DNA of 64,000 nt from Arachnopeziza araneosa (taxonomy: Eukaryota > Ascomycota > Leotiomycetes > Helotiales > Arachnopezizaceae), in assembly GCA_003988855.1 (NCBI GenBank), contig QYAI01000061.1, positions 124,001 to 188,000 on the forward strand. Direction: 5' to 3'. A program made the translations under genes and the position numbers. Shown in pieces: positions 47,074-59,274 of this stretch. Below the pieces are notes generated by a model. That model saw only the letters and a list, made by a program, of their open reading frames with translations, searched no databases and had not been told where the DNA came from. Position 1 is the stretch's first letter. Each line of letters begins with the position of its first letter.

Positions 47074-50000
47074 ATGAGGCTGACGCGATGCACTCTAGTA
47101 AAGCTCCAAACAACGTCTTCATTGCAATCATCACCTCCTCCTGCTGCTGCACCGGCAGAGGACGGGCCCCGAAATAATCAACGCGCTCCCTCTCCAGCCT
47201 TTTCGACCAGCTCCACCGCTGACGAAGGTGGTCTATCACCTGTGCTTCCACCTCTTCCTCGGCCAACCTTCAACGGTCATCCAGTCGACGTTTTAAAGAC
47301 TCCTCCATCGAGTTCGGGCAGACCGGCAAGTAGTCATTACTATACTGCAAGCTGGGGCTCTCCATACCAGCAGCCAGCACCGTCATCCAATCGAGCGCCT
47401 TCGTATGCACATAGCCATACGTTAAGCAGCGAAGCGTCTGAAGACTCTCCCATCCGCCATCTTGAGTTCCATACTCCGTTCCTACGTCCCGCTCCTACCT
47501 TTGCACGGTCTCCACTCGATCCTGAATTTGTCTCGCACGACGGACTTATTAGTGCTGCAGTCCTTGCAAATAGAGCTCGACGACCGCCCACAGGCCTCAC
47601 TGAAGATTGGATTCGTCAACATACTGGAGGCGAGTCCGCAGAACGTAATCATTGGCTTAGCGACGATCCAGAAGAAAGTGGGACCTCTTCACTGAGTGGA
47701 TCGATTTCTGGCGACGGCAGCAACGGCAACTGGTTTGAGGAGGAATCTCGTACACCGACGCTCAAACGATTTCTGAAATCAAGACAAAACAAGAGATCAA
47801 CAAGACACAGTCACAAAAGACAACTCACAACAGAGACTTTGAGGCAGGAAGACTTTGACGACACCGAAATACCTCGGTTGACACTCGAAGATCACGACGC
47901 AATGGCTGAAATGGAGATTGAAATGCAGGCTTCAGCATCTGAGCGTCCTCCAACGCCCCCGCCAAAAGAATGGCGCGCTGCGGCACTGCCAGCGCCTGCG
48001 GAGCCAGAAGCTCCTTTACCACTGCCTACCCCAGCGCCTGTCCCACCACGCTTAAAGAAGAAAGTTCCATGGAAAGGTAAAAATATAATGGTGCTGCTTC
48101 CCTGGGACGATGAGCGCGGTCAGAAAGGCAAAGCACCTTCTCCGATGACTGAGAAGGATGTGAGTGCTATGTTGAAAGAGTGGGAACAGCTGGGTTACGA
48201 TACTACTGGATTCAATCTAGGCCCTGGAAGCGACGATGAAGGCGAAAAAGCCCTAGGTCAGAGTCGAAGCTCTTGGCCCAGCATGAAGGATTTGATGAGT
48301 GAAAGAGCGCAAAGATCTTTTCGAGTCAGCATTCCTGACAAACGAGGTATGTGTTTTTTCTTTAGATTTTGTAAAGAATCATTCACCCTAAAGAAGGAAT
48401 GACTTCATCCATTCTTGCGCAGCGCGTGGCTGTGACTGACCCTTACACTCCCCAATATTTTCGGACGTTTATCAATCCAGGTCGGGATTGACTAGATTGA
48501 ATGATAGCGCTAACGCACCTTGTTAGAATGGGATGCCTACGTCGAAGAGCTCAGAGAAGCCAAGCTTCGTGCTCTTGGAGTCGTGCTTGGCGGTGAGGAA
48601 CTAGCACCTACGATATCGCCTGCTGTATCGAATTTAAGCAGAAGGACGTCAATGCAATACCCGCCTTTACCATTTTCACCGCCAATTCCGACATCTTCAG
48701 CTGCCAGTAGCCAAGTGACTCATCACCAAAACCCTTTCTCCCCAGCTTTGATACCGGGACCAGGAGGAATGTCAACGAGTCAAAGCTCAAATCCTGGATC
48801 CATCGCTTCTCCAGCTTCGATGCACGCACAAATGCATGGGAAATACAACCCTAGACAATCTGTATCATTTTCAGGCAATGAACATCCGTTTGGCTCGCCA
48901 TTTCAATATCCTCAACAGCAATCTCCGGGTGTGTGGTCACCGTCTCAAATGCTTTACCAACAAGGTGGGGTTGCAAGAGGAGGCTCGCCATCTCTTCAAA
49001 ATTTGACTTCAATTGTGTCACCAGCCTCGTCATTCCCGCAGGATGGCTACTTTCCTCAAGCTGGAGATGTCATGTTACAAATGCAACAACGTCAACAGCT
49101 TTTGCAAACTCAACTTGCACATCAGCAACAGCTACAACTTCAAGCTGGCTCTAGAGTTTCTCCGCGTCTTCAAGAAGTTCGCGAGACTGAGGATGAAGAT
49201 GACCAGACTGTGGGCAAGAGTCCATCAAAGACACCTGAAGCTAGACAGATCAGACATAATCCTAGCGCAAGCTTACAGGACGAGATTGATGCCGCTGAAT
49301 ATCATCTGGAAGAGCAATTTAAGCAACAGCTAGAACACGAGGATTACAGTCCCCATTCTGAGAAGGATGAGACTCAATTAATCGAGAAGCCTGTTATCAG
49401 TCATATCCGGGATGCTTCGGCCCTCCCTCAGGGTCTCGGAGCATCTCGCTTTGCCACTGATGATTCTGGAAGTGGCCCCGTTTTGCATCATCCTCAGCCA
49501 CATAGCCGCGGTCATTCGCTTTCTCAAAAGCCTTTCTTGGAGTCTAGTGAAGACAGCGCAACTGAGTCCAAGCAACTCCACCCGAGTATTGGAGGCAAGA
49601 GTGATATTTCTGAAATTGAGACCAACCCAAGCAATTTGGGGACACCACTTCCCAATGAGCTTTCGGATAATGGCCACTCTCGAGCCATGTCAGTATCAAG
49701 TAATCCTTGGGCCGACTCGGAGCCTAATCACACGGAAAGCAGCAGTGCTCCACGCCGTGCCATAAATGGCCATGGTCCCAAGCCTTCCATGTCGAAACTC
49801 AATGTAGATGCAAAAGAGTTCAGATTCAATCCCTCAACCACATTTACCCCTAGTCAGTTCTCGTTCAATGGCAATAATTTCCAACCGCCTGTTGGTGCTT
49901 TCTCTGCCTTTGCGCCTCCGGCATCTGCTACATCAAGTCATTTTAGCAATCCATCAATCACTAGCTCTAAAGGTAAGATGAATGTTGCTGCGCCTGCATT

Positions 50001-53000
50001 CACGCCTGGTAACAGCGACTTTAATTTCTCTTCTTCAGGACCTAGCTTCAGGCCCGAGGTTCCATCCTTTACACCACAGATATCATCAAATTTTTCGGAT
50101 TCTGTGGGCTCAGGCAGTGACGTTCCACGTACATCTATCTTTGGCAACATTGACCTTAGCACGATTGGCGTCACTAAGCCAAGCAAGAAATCCAAGGCTA
50201 TTCCTATCGTCAGACCTGACAGTAGCCATTCCAGGAATGTGGAAGATGAGACAATGGAAGGCAAAGACGGTCGCATCACTCAAGGTGAAGGTAGAATCAA
50301 GAGAGCTCGTGGGGCGAAGGACGATGGTGATTCTGTTCCTTTATTCGCTGAGCCTAGTATGCCACTCAGCGAATCGAATAGAGACCAGTCGCCACCAAAA
50401 GACAAGGAAGCCACACCCATCCTGACGACTGCAGCTGGCAAAGAGAACTCTGCACCACCTAACGATAATCTCTCCCAGCAAGCACCCGAGCTGCCTGTAA
50501 AATCTCATGCACAGACATTTTCAGGGACGTCTACTGAGCAGCCCAAAGACTTTGCCCCTTGGGAATTTGCGGAGAAGAAACAGGCAGAAGATTTCAATGC
50601 CGCGCGACCTTTTACTTCACGCAGATATGGATCTGGTCTTCCTGCCTATGGTTTCCATGGCGTTTCTACAGATGAAGAAATTGTTCCTGTGGAGGAACCA
50701 ATGAAATCGAAAGGTCATAAGAAGAGCGGCTCTTCGCTCTCAGCTTCTGCACAACCATTCGAGTTTAAGCCTAGTGCTTTTAGCTTCTCCTTTGGGGAGC
50801 CTTCAGAATCCACTCCTGCAATGGCTCCTACGCCAACTCTTCCCAAACCTGCACGTTTGACTGGTCTTGCCGCCTCAAGATTTGCTAGGAGCCCCACTCC
50901 ACCAATGCAAAATGAATCTTCTGAGATTAGCTTCCAACCGCATGGAACAACTGAATTCCAGAGTGCTTTACCTCAGCCTCAAAGCCCACCTACCTATACT
51001 GAGAATGGGGGACATGATGTTGTCGATCAAGAACCTACATTCGAAGAGATTGATGCCGTCATGCGTCACCTCAATGCAGCTGAGTTTGAGCCCGCTTCAC
51101 CTCCCTCGCCACTGCCTGCCCCAGTGCCTACCTCGGCACCAGCTCTCAACGTAGAAGCACCAGAATGGCATCAACCAAGCTCAACGCGACGCTTCCAAGT
51201 TCCGGATCCGGATACTTCATCTCCTATCAGGTTACAACCGCAGACCCTCATGCGCAGTGATGCCCCCAGCCCAAGCCCGGGACGCTTTCGTGCCTTGCCA
51301 GGAGAATCCAGAATCTTTACCCGGGTACAGGAAGATCGATTCAATGCTGAAGATAGTCCCGTACACCATCTCAACAATATTAATGACAGCTTACCTCCGA
51401 GCGAGTGGGATGATGTGCTCAGTGAAACTGATGAGGCGAAACTACAACCAAGGGCTCAATTCTTTGACAATCATGTCAACAATCTGGTTGGAGGTTTGTT
51501 AGCTGACAGAATTGATCCTATCGAGCGAACATTGACAAGTATTCAAATGTCTATTGACATGATGGCCGCTCGCACTCCTTCCAGCCGTCGTGAAAGGCGC
51601 AGTATTTCTGGTGCGTTGAGTGATGCTGATGACGAGGATGACGAAATCGATCCCCGCCGATCACTGAGCCCGAGAAGAGACAAGAAGATGGAGAGGATTC
51701 GTGCAGTTGTTGCTGAAGCTCTCAATGCGCATCAAGCACAACCACAAACCCCTAATTCCACTACTACCACATCCGCTCTTCCTGATTCACGGAACGTACT
51801 TCAGGCTCTGGAGGAGATGAAAGAGCAATTCGGCCAATCCATGCGTCTCGATCTCCGTGGTGAAGATCTAAGAAACATTGTCGAGGATGCAGTTGAGCGG
51901 CGGATGCCCCTATCTCCTAAGCCTATTTTAGACGAAGCTGCTGTTACAAGAGAAGCAGAGTACAAGGTCAGAATTGCAAATCTGGAGGAGAAACTCTTTC
52001 AATCAGATATTGATCAAAGCACTCGTCTATCTGACCTCGAGGAGAGACTCCATAAAGCAGAATCTAACGCCGAGGAAGAGACCAGTAACCGTAGGGCAGC
52101 CGAAGACCGCTTATCAGAAGTTCAGAGACTACTCCGCATTGCATCAGAGGAAGAAGTACGACTCAGAGAGACTATGGATGAAAAGGACGCCAAGATCCGT
52201 CAAATCACTTCTGAATACGAAGCCAAAGTAAGAGGTGTTGAGGAAGAACGTAGCAAAACTGCCATGCGGATTGCGCTTTTAGAAGCTGCTCAAGGCAATG
52301 ACCAGAAAACTCAGTCCGAATTACAGAACCGGGTCAATATCACCGAAATTGACCTCCGTAATTCTCGGGAAGAGACTCATCGTTGGAAAATGGAAGCTGA
52401 TCGTGCCCTCGAAGCTACGAGAAGACACAGCCAGGACGCGGAGCATGCCAATGAAACGAACAAGGATTTGAGGCGTACCATTGATAGCCTGAGGACCCAG
52501 ATGGAAGAAAGTATTCGTGTCCGCGAGGGCATGAGAGGGAAATTAATGGATTTGCAGGAGGATGTGGCCCAAGCTGCCCGCGAGATTGCCGATGAGAATG
52601 CACACCGTGCCAAGAAAGAGCAGGAGCTCATTGCCCGACAAGAGGTTTTGGATGCCAGACTTCAGGCCGAGGCGCGGACCCGAGAGAGATTGGAAACCGA
52701 GATTGAACGTCTCGAAGCTGGCGAACGGAATGGTATGCGTGCTGTTAGTGAGTGCAAGAAGTTAGAAGCTCTAGTTACTGAGCTTAGCATGGAGAGCCAT
52801 AAAGCTCAGCAGGATGCTATGCGCTTCCAACGTGAATTCCAAGAGGCTAGAGAATCAGGCATGAGTGAGGTACAACGTACAAGACATTACATGCAGGCAG
52901 AAGTTGAAGCAGCAAACAATCAAGTCAATGTCGTCCGTGAAGATCTAGAACATCAGATGTCAAGACTTCGCGCAGAGATGGATCACATCAAGATGGAAGC

Positions 53001-54183
53001 TGATACAGCTCGGGTAAAGAGCGAGATGCTTATTGAAGAAGCTGAAACTTCAAAGAAAATTCACATTGAAGATCTCAGGAAGAAGCACAACGATGGTATT
53101 GAAGACATACAAACACAGCACAATCGTCAGATTCAAAATGCTCTTGAAGACTCACAGCGCCATGAGCAACATCTCCTAGAACGCTTATCACTCTCTTCAG
53201 CAAAGACTGAGCATCTTCAAGATCGCGTAGCCCATCTCGAGGAGAAACTCGAAATTGCAAATGCTGCGGCTAATGCGGCTGCAATTGCAGCCAAGACTGC
53301 TCGGTCAGCGTCTGTGACCTCTCAAATCGGTCAACAGAAAGTTGTATCCAAGGCCATGGAAGTGCCGGAGAAGATATCGCCACAAGCTCTTCGTGAATCA
53401 ATCATGGTCTTGCAGGAACAGCTTCAAGAACGTGAATCTACCATTGAGAACCTCGAGTCAACCATCACAAGCCTTGATCCTGATTCGGCCATCAAGATTC
53501 AAAAGCGTGACGATGAGATCATGTGGCTCCGAGAACTCCTTGCTGTCCGCAAAACTGACTTGCAAGATATTGTGCAGAGTCTCGAGAGCGAGAGATTCGA
53601 TAGTGGCAGAGTACGGGATGCGGCTATTCGTCTTCGCGCAAATTTGCAAATGGAAGAGCAAGAACGAGAAAGGGCTATGAATGGGGGAAGTGCGATCAAT
53701 CTTCCCAACATTGCAGCTTCTTTTCGCGACGTTGCTGCAAGTCCCAGAGTTGCGCAAGCCGTTGGTCCTTTGGCCGCTGCATGGGGCAATTGGCGGAAGG
53801 GTAGAGCAGACACGACTGGTATCTCGGAAACTATCCTTGGCTCCCGCGATCGTTCATCATCTAGTACACCCAGCAGATCCTCGCCCAGCTCATCACTTCT
53901 CGGTGGTCTGTTAACTCCACCAAGTACGAGCCAACCCACAGCCTTCGGATCCACTGGTCAACGATTCACCTCAGCGCAGCTTGCGAATAGACCTAGAGTG
54001 CCTATGAGAGGAAGTCCAAACGTCCAAAGAGCAGTGCCAAAGACTCCCCCAATGTTGAGGAAGGCGAGCTATGATGCTGATGCTCACCCTGAGGACTTCA
54101 GTGACGCGGGATTCTTTGATGATGATCAAAGTCCGATTGAAGAAGATTTTAGTAGTGGACCTGGACCGGCTAGACGTTACTGA
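47074..54183 (+). CDS. Very large Ser/Pro-rich and coiled-coil protein, about 2309 aa
   Basis: I cannot assign a function; it resembles large conserved proteins of filamentous ascomycetes with a long C-terminal coiled coil. Exons are 47074-48346 and 48527-54183; the intron is 180 nt (GTATGT...TTGTTAG) and splits the Glu codon in DKR-EWDAYVEEL. The start at 47074 is the first in-frame ATG, but upstream exons are likely. Residues 1-320 are low-complexity Ser/Pro. Residues 328-390 form a compact conserved-looking block (KKKVPWKGKNIMVLLPWDDE; TEKDVSAMLKEWEQLGYDTTGFNL). Residues 425-450 (EWDAYVEELREAKLRALGVVLGGEE) look like a folded helix. Residues 450-1500 are disordered with Gln-rich and FG-like stretches (FSFNGNNFQPPVGAFSAFAPP). 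Residues about 1520-2150 are a long coiled coil. The C-terminus is Ser-rich. A scaffold or cytoskeletal role is a guess. Confidence 0.8.
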
Positions 54184-55072
54184 GTAGGAGAGGTCATCCG
54201 TTTATGTACTGGAATATTTTATTTCTTTTGTTTGAAAATTGCTACATGGCGAAAACCAAAAACATTTAATGGAGATACGGGAGGGAAAAGATTGATACGA
54301 CACGATACCCATCAAGGCGAGGGTTGCAGAGACAGATTGCGAATACCCCATTTGCTTCGTAATTCATACCATTTCATTTGTTTTTGATATTATGTGCACA
54401 GCGAGGCGGTGAATAGGGAAGCCCATTTTGTACCTGGTATTTGTATATACATACTAGAGAGATGCATATCTGCCTGTTGGCAATTTTTGGGGGATAAATC
54501 ATACATATGGATTTAATTTGCTGCTTCTATTCCCGTGTGCCTTGTGGGTTTGTGAGAATGGCAAGCATCTTGAAGACAATACGTAATATTAAGAGATTCC
54601 CTCAACTTATATTAGAATTCAGGTGCCATAGCTGGCGCTCTCCAATGCTAGCAGATATAATTACTACAATCTAACCACTTACTTATCTTTGGAAACTTAC
54701 AATTGTACCGAACGGTGCAATTTATATCAGTATTTCTTACAGCATTCTCACAGGAAATCACAACATTATAAGCCGGATGACTCGGCTTTTAGCACGGTCA
54801 AGGCCTTCAAGGGTTCAGCGGCGAAAGTTTGATACGCCGGAAAAAAATAAGTACACAGATTGAGACGGCCAGAAAGCTTAAGGGTATCGCAAAAGAGCTT
54901 GGCGGGTGGGATAATAGTCAGGCTTTCTGCCTGTAAAAGGCGTAGAAGTTCACTTAAATCACAAAGAAGCAGGTATATCTGTTTGTTTCGCCCGGGTAGT
55001 GCTGCATTGTGTTTCCTACGTACGATTTAATAGCACAATTCCTGAGAATTTAGAACTCTCTCACTTGTCTTA
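54184..55072. other. Convergent intergenic region, no gene seen
   Basis: It holds the 3' ends of the large coiled-coil gene (+) and the CDF transporter (-). AT-rich; no frame of note. Confidence 0.5.
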
Positions 55073-56849
55073 TTAGATATTTTCAATTGCGTGTCCAGTT
55101 GGACCCCAGGCCGAATAGTCAGTAGTGATAAATGCCCTATCTACCTCTGGCAGCCCCTCAAGACAGTACTGTAAAGTCTCAGCGATGTCTATTAAAGTCA
55201 GTAATGTAATTCACTACATTCTACAAAGAAAAGTTGAGAGCTGTTCAAAGAGCAAATGAATAAAGTGATACCAACTCAGTTATCCTCAACAATGGGTGAG
55301 ACAGCTCTGGGCCTTATATGCCAAACATCAATAATTTAGTACATGAAAGAGTCTTACCATGTGAAATTTCGAGGGGCGTCTTCTCATCAAGTAGAATATC
55401 AACTTCCACCCACTGGCAAACAAGAGAATTAGCAAGCTCCTTTCTCAACATATTTCAGGAGTAGAGGGGATTTATACTGCCAAAAGCAGTTATCTTGAGA
55501 GTGCATTAGTTAAGAAACTCTCCATTCGGAGCAAAAAAAGTGATAGAATGGTAGAGCTCGGGTATTCTTACGACGCCATCACCTGCGTGGTAAGCATTGA
55601 TACTCTTGTATCCTAACACCAACGGTGAGAATCTCCAGGTAAGGAAAGTGAGTTTGGAATAAACATGTTGATCAACAACGGATCCGGTCAGGCGGAGAGT
55701 GTTTTCAAAGCAGGTTGCACCCCAATCATAGATGATGAATAGAGAGAGTAGACCAGCTCCCAGGGGATCAAGCCACCAGATATCAGCCAGGTGACCAACA
55801 GCAGGGAAGATAAGAGAAAGGGAGTTGAAGACTACGTCAGTTTTACAGTCTTTGATGCATCAGCTATGGAATCACCAGGGTTTAGTGAACGCACCTTGAG
55901 CAAGAGCCTGCACTTGTGTTGTTTTGATCCTGATACAGATGAACCATATCATTCCCTTTAAGCCAATCGTGCCAGCCAAAGCACCGATTGCCACGGGAGG
56001 GAGAAGAGTAGTGGTATGAGGGCCTTTAGAAAGCAATTTTTGTGCCGACTCCTGAAGAATTTGGATAAATGAGATGATCATAATGATTGAAAACACCAAG
56101 ATTCCCAAAGGCTCCAATCTCCTTCTCCCAACCGGAAATTTTTGCCGTAGCTTGCTCAAGTGCCATTCAACCAATTTATGAGTTGTGAAAATGATGAATG
56201 TGCAGAGCAAATCCAGAGCCGAATCGGTTAGGGATGCAATTACAGAGAGCGAAGAAGAATAGCCTGCTGCAATCGCCTTCGCGATCAAAAGTATGATGTT
56301 CGCAGTGACATTGATGTTAATCGCCCATCTCGCATCTCTCCTGGCCTTGAGACGCTTCTCACGTTCTTCGTCCGGAAGAAATGGCTCAATACAACCTTGT
56401 GTATCCTGCAGCGCACCACCTCCTTCTGCAATACCATCTCCGTTGTCATCTCGCGGATCAAAGGATTCAAGAATATCGTCCGAAAGGGCTTCAACAATGG
56501 CATTGACTTCTAGCCAGTCGTCCAGACGAGAATTCTGCTCAGTGTAAAACTGGCGTACGGCTTTAGATTTAATAGATTTAAGCTTCTAAAAGTCAGATAA
56601 TTCTCAGCGTGTTGAATAAGCATAGAGTACCTCCTCATTGCTCTTGCGATAATTTTCTAAACTCTTGGAATCCGCAACGCTATCAAGTAGTTTCTTTTTG
56701 AACTCAACTCTTCGTAGGTCGTCCGGTTCGAGCTTGCTGTGATCTCTAAACCGATAATTGCGGTCCTGAGCAGGGCGGGCCTCAAGGTCCTTCCGAAGAT
56801 ATTCAGATTCTTTTGATAACTTTGCTCTCATTCCACGCTTTCCTGCCAT
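55073..56849 (-). CDS. Cation diffusion facilitator, Mn-type (DxxxD/DxxxD), at least 452 aa
   Basis: This is a membrane divalent-metal/proton antiporter, most likely for Mn2+. Exons from ATG 56849 are 56849-56631, 56585-55895, 55849-55572, 55412-55358 and 55188-55073; all joins keep the frame. The cytosolic N-terminus carries LRRVEFKKKLLDS, QFYTEQNSRLDDWLEV and DILESFDPRDDNGDGIAEG. Metal sites read SLTDSALDLLCTF in TM2 and QDCKTDVVFNSL in TM5, both DxxxD, the pattern of Mn-CDF proteins rather than HxxxD of Zn transporters. The TM2-TM3 loop has KFPVGRRRLEPLGILVFS. The C-terminal domain ends WVEVDILLDEKTPLEISHDIAETLQYCLEGLPEVDRAFITTDYSAWGPTGH. More N-terminal sequence may exist: an ATG at 57079 opens MPSLEIYRHLK, and IANPQVQNVTSSAGSYQKLGKR lies just upstream, but the junction was not resolved. 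Confidence 0.87.
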
Positions 56850-57340
56850 TGATTCACGGGTAGCGAGAACATCTAAGAAAAGAAGTGAAAAGGGAAGTAG
56901 ATTTTCAATAAGCCTTGGACCTACTCTCTTGCCAAGTTTCTGGTAGCTACCCGCTGATGATGTCACATTCTGTACCTGCGGATTGGCTATCTTTGACAAC
57001 GATAATGCAGAGTCCTGCTAGTTCAACAGCATCAACCAACCCACACCTTCAGATGCCGATATATTTCGAGGCTTGGCATCAACGCTTAAGAAAAGAAGCG
57101 ACTTCACCTGCTTCCGCTGTCCAGTCAGATAAGCTTTAGTGCTGCACTGTTACCTATAGCTTCGACGAGAGGACGAGCAATTGATGCTTGCGTGCCATTT
57201 TCGTTCACCATTAAACGCTTATCATAACACAAGTCCATCATTTAATACCGTCCTACATATATCCGTATCCTGTTCCCAGCCGGTCCCGTATCCAATTTTG
57301 CGACTTCTTTATTGTTACAATGCCTTCTCCGATGCTCTTT
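56850..57340. other. Spacer between CDF and MFS genes, possible CDF 5' exons
   Basis: Both flanking genes are on the minus strand. The stretch holds the candidate upstream coding patches of the CDF gene (about 57079-56927) and the 3' end of the MFS gene. Confidence 0.4.
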
Positions 57341-58899
57341 CTACAGCTCAACCACCTCCTTCTTCACATCCTTCACAACCTTCCCTTCCGCTCCCCTCGG
57401 TGTCTTTAACGCAAAAAAAGCAACTAAACTCACAGCTAACACCCCCATACCGCCAATCGTGTACGCCACCTCTCTTCCCGCCCACCAATACACACTCGTA
57501 AACAGTAAAGGGCCTAGTCCTCTCCCTAACTGGCCCCAACTCCTCAAATTCCCCAATTTACCACCCCTCTCATTTTCTCCTGCTTCGAAACTACTCAGTG
57601 CATTCAAGCCCGTTACAACAGTAGCTGTTGTCACAGCTAGGAGTGTTGTAGCAGCATATAACCCCAACACTGTGTCGATCCTTGCCAGCAAAAACAGTGC
57701 GAGCAAGCATGAGATAATACCAATACGAACTGACATCAGTGGAGGTAGACGGCGAGTAACACCACCTTGGAGAATGCTGGCAACAAGGCCCATATATCCC
57801 AAAAGACGGCCGTTCAGTTTGGAGGTGTACCCAAAAAGATCGTAGGTCATGAAAGGGAGAGAAAACTCCATTCCCGAGAAAAAAAGAATGAAGGCTAGGT
57901 GGGTGAGATTGAGAAGGAAGTGGGAGTTAGTACGAGTAAACTTCTTGCCTGTCTCTGAAGATGCCATTGTCGCTGTTGTTTTGGGAGTAGTAGCAGATGT
58001 CCCGCTTAGCTTAGCTTCTGCGACTTTGCTCGGCAAAGTCTCTGGGAGGTAGAAGTACAAGTATACTGTTTCTGTGACGATGAGGAATAGCGAGAATCCA
58101 GCAGCAGTTGCAAAAGGATTCGCTTTTACTGAGCTGATGGTGCTCAACCATGCCCCTAGCGCAGGACCAAATGTAAAGCTTATACTGAAGCAGATTCCCA
58201 CCAATGCCATCGTAGCCCCCCTCTGCTGTTCGTTGGAAATGTCAGTCGCAATTGCGATCGCTAGCTGGACGTTGCCTTCAGAGAGGCCGCCAACAATGCG
58301 AGAGAGGAGGAAGGTTCGGAAATCGGTGGCGCAAACCCAGAGGAGCACACTGAGGATATTGCCCGACATACTAAATAGAAGCGCCGTCCTGCGTCCATAC
58401 TTGTCGGAGAGTGTGCCTATAATTGGGGAGGCAAGTGCTTGCAGTAGTCTGCAGGTCAGCAAATATTTCTCAAGCCCACGGCAGCACAAACATACGAAAA
58501 TAAGCTCCCTAATGCTCCACCTAGAAGAACAATGTCATATCTCGAGTCAATTGGACGCGCGAAGGATGCTTTGTAGGCATTCAGGTAGGTCAGAATGTGG
58601 GAGAGGACGGAAGGCGATTCATTTCCAGAGCTAAATTCTGTGGGCGCCTCGAGACTACACTGCCGTCAGTATACTCTCCAAACTTCTCTTCTCTTCTGTT
58701 CCAATACTTACTCCCTATAATATGCCAACAAAGAAGGAAAGAGAGGGAGAATAAACGTAAAACTGATCTGCCAGATATTACATCAGCTAAATGTCAACGA
58801 AAACAGCAGACATTATGAGCATACCAAGTCTAGTAACAATGATATGAACACGACTCTCAGCACCTTCTTCCTCGTCGTTTTATCAACTGGGCCTGCCAT
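57341..58899 (-). CDS. MFS transporter, MFSD10/TetA-like drug:H+ antiporter type, 465 aa
   Basis: This is a twelve-span major facilitator of the DHA1/tetracycline-resistance type; the substrate is unknown. Exons are 58899-58825, 58767-58712, 58654-58496 and 58448-57341. The joins GTATGC/GGCAG, GTAAGT/TGTAG and GTATGT/CTGCAG keep the frame. The N-terminus MAGPVDKTTRKKVLRVVFISLLLDL runs into ISFTFILPLFPSLLAYY (TM1). The long first loop reads APTEFSSGNESPSVLSHILTYLNAYK. Motif A is GTLSDKYGRRTALLFSM after TM2. TM4 has LLSRIVGGLSEGNVQLAIAIATDI and TM5 GATMALVGICFSISFTFGPALGAWL (motif C-like). The central loop is Thr/Lys-rich. The long luminal first loop is typical of the eukaryotic MFSD10-like branch, found in endomembranes; that placement is inference. 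Confidence 0.88.
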
Positions 58900-59128
58900 C
58901 GCGTTGGTTGTCGTATGTTGTGTTCTGCTCTACAGATCCGAGAAAGTTTCCGTGGCTCCTTTTATATCACGGTCTCTCCGTCCTCATACCAACAGTAACC
59001 AGAAACGGTTCAAAATTCTCAATGCAAGATTTTAACATCTGTGGAAAGTCACAAACCACCAGGTTAAGTAAGGCCAGCGTGTTCACATCATGGCGCTGCT
59101 GTTCGTCGTCTCTCAGTTCGAGGCGCCT

Positions 59129-59274
59129 GCGGCGTCCAAACGCCACAAGCTGCACGCGTCGGATCGAAGCTCACCAGGATGATGGAGACAAAGAACTCCG
59201 CGGCGTCTAAACGCCACACCTATACTGTACCCGTCGGATCGAAGCTCACTAGGATGACGCAGACGCAGGGCTCC
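59129..59274. repeat. GC-rich minisatellite, two diverged copies of a 71-75 bp unit
   Basis: Copy 1 is at 59129-59199 and copy 2 at 59200-59274. Both start GCGGCGTCYAAACGCCACA and share CGTCGGATCGAAGCTCACYAGGATGA. The head of each unit contains the inverted pair GGCGT...ACGCC and can form a small hairpin. The block is far richer in GC than its surroundings. Confidence 0.8.

Noticed and set aside
46850..47266. 138-codon minus-strand frame
   Set aside because: It lies antisense to the start of the large + strand gene and no motif supports it.
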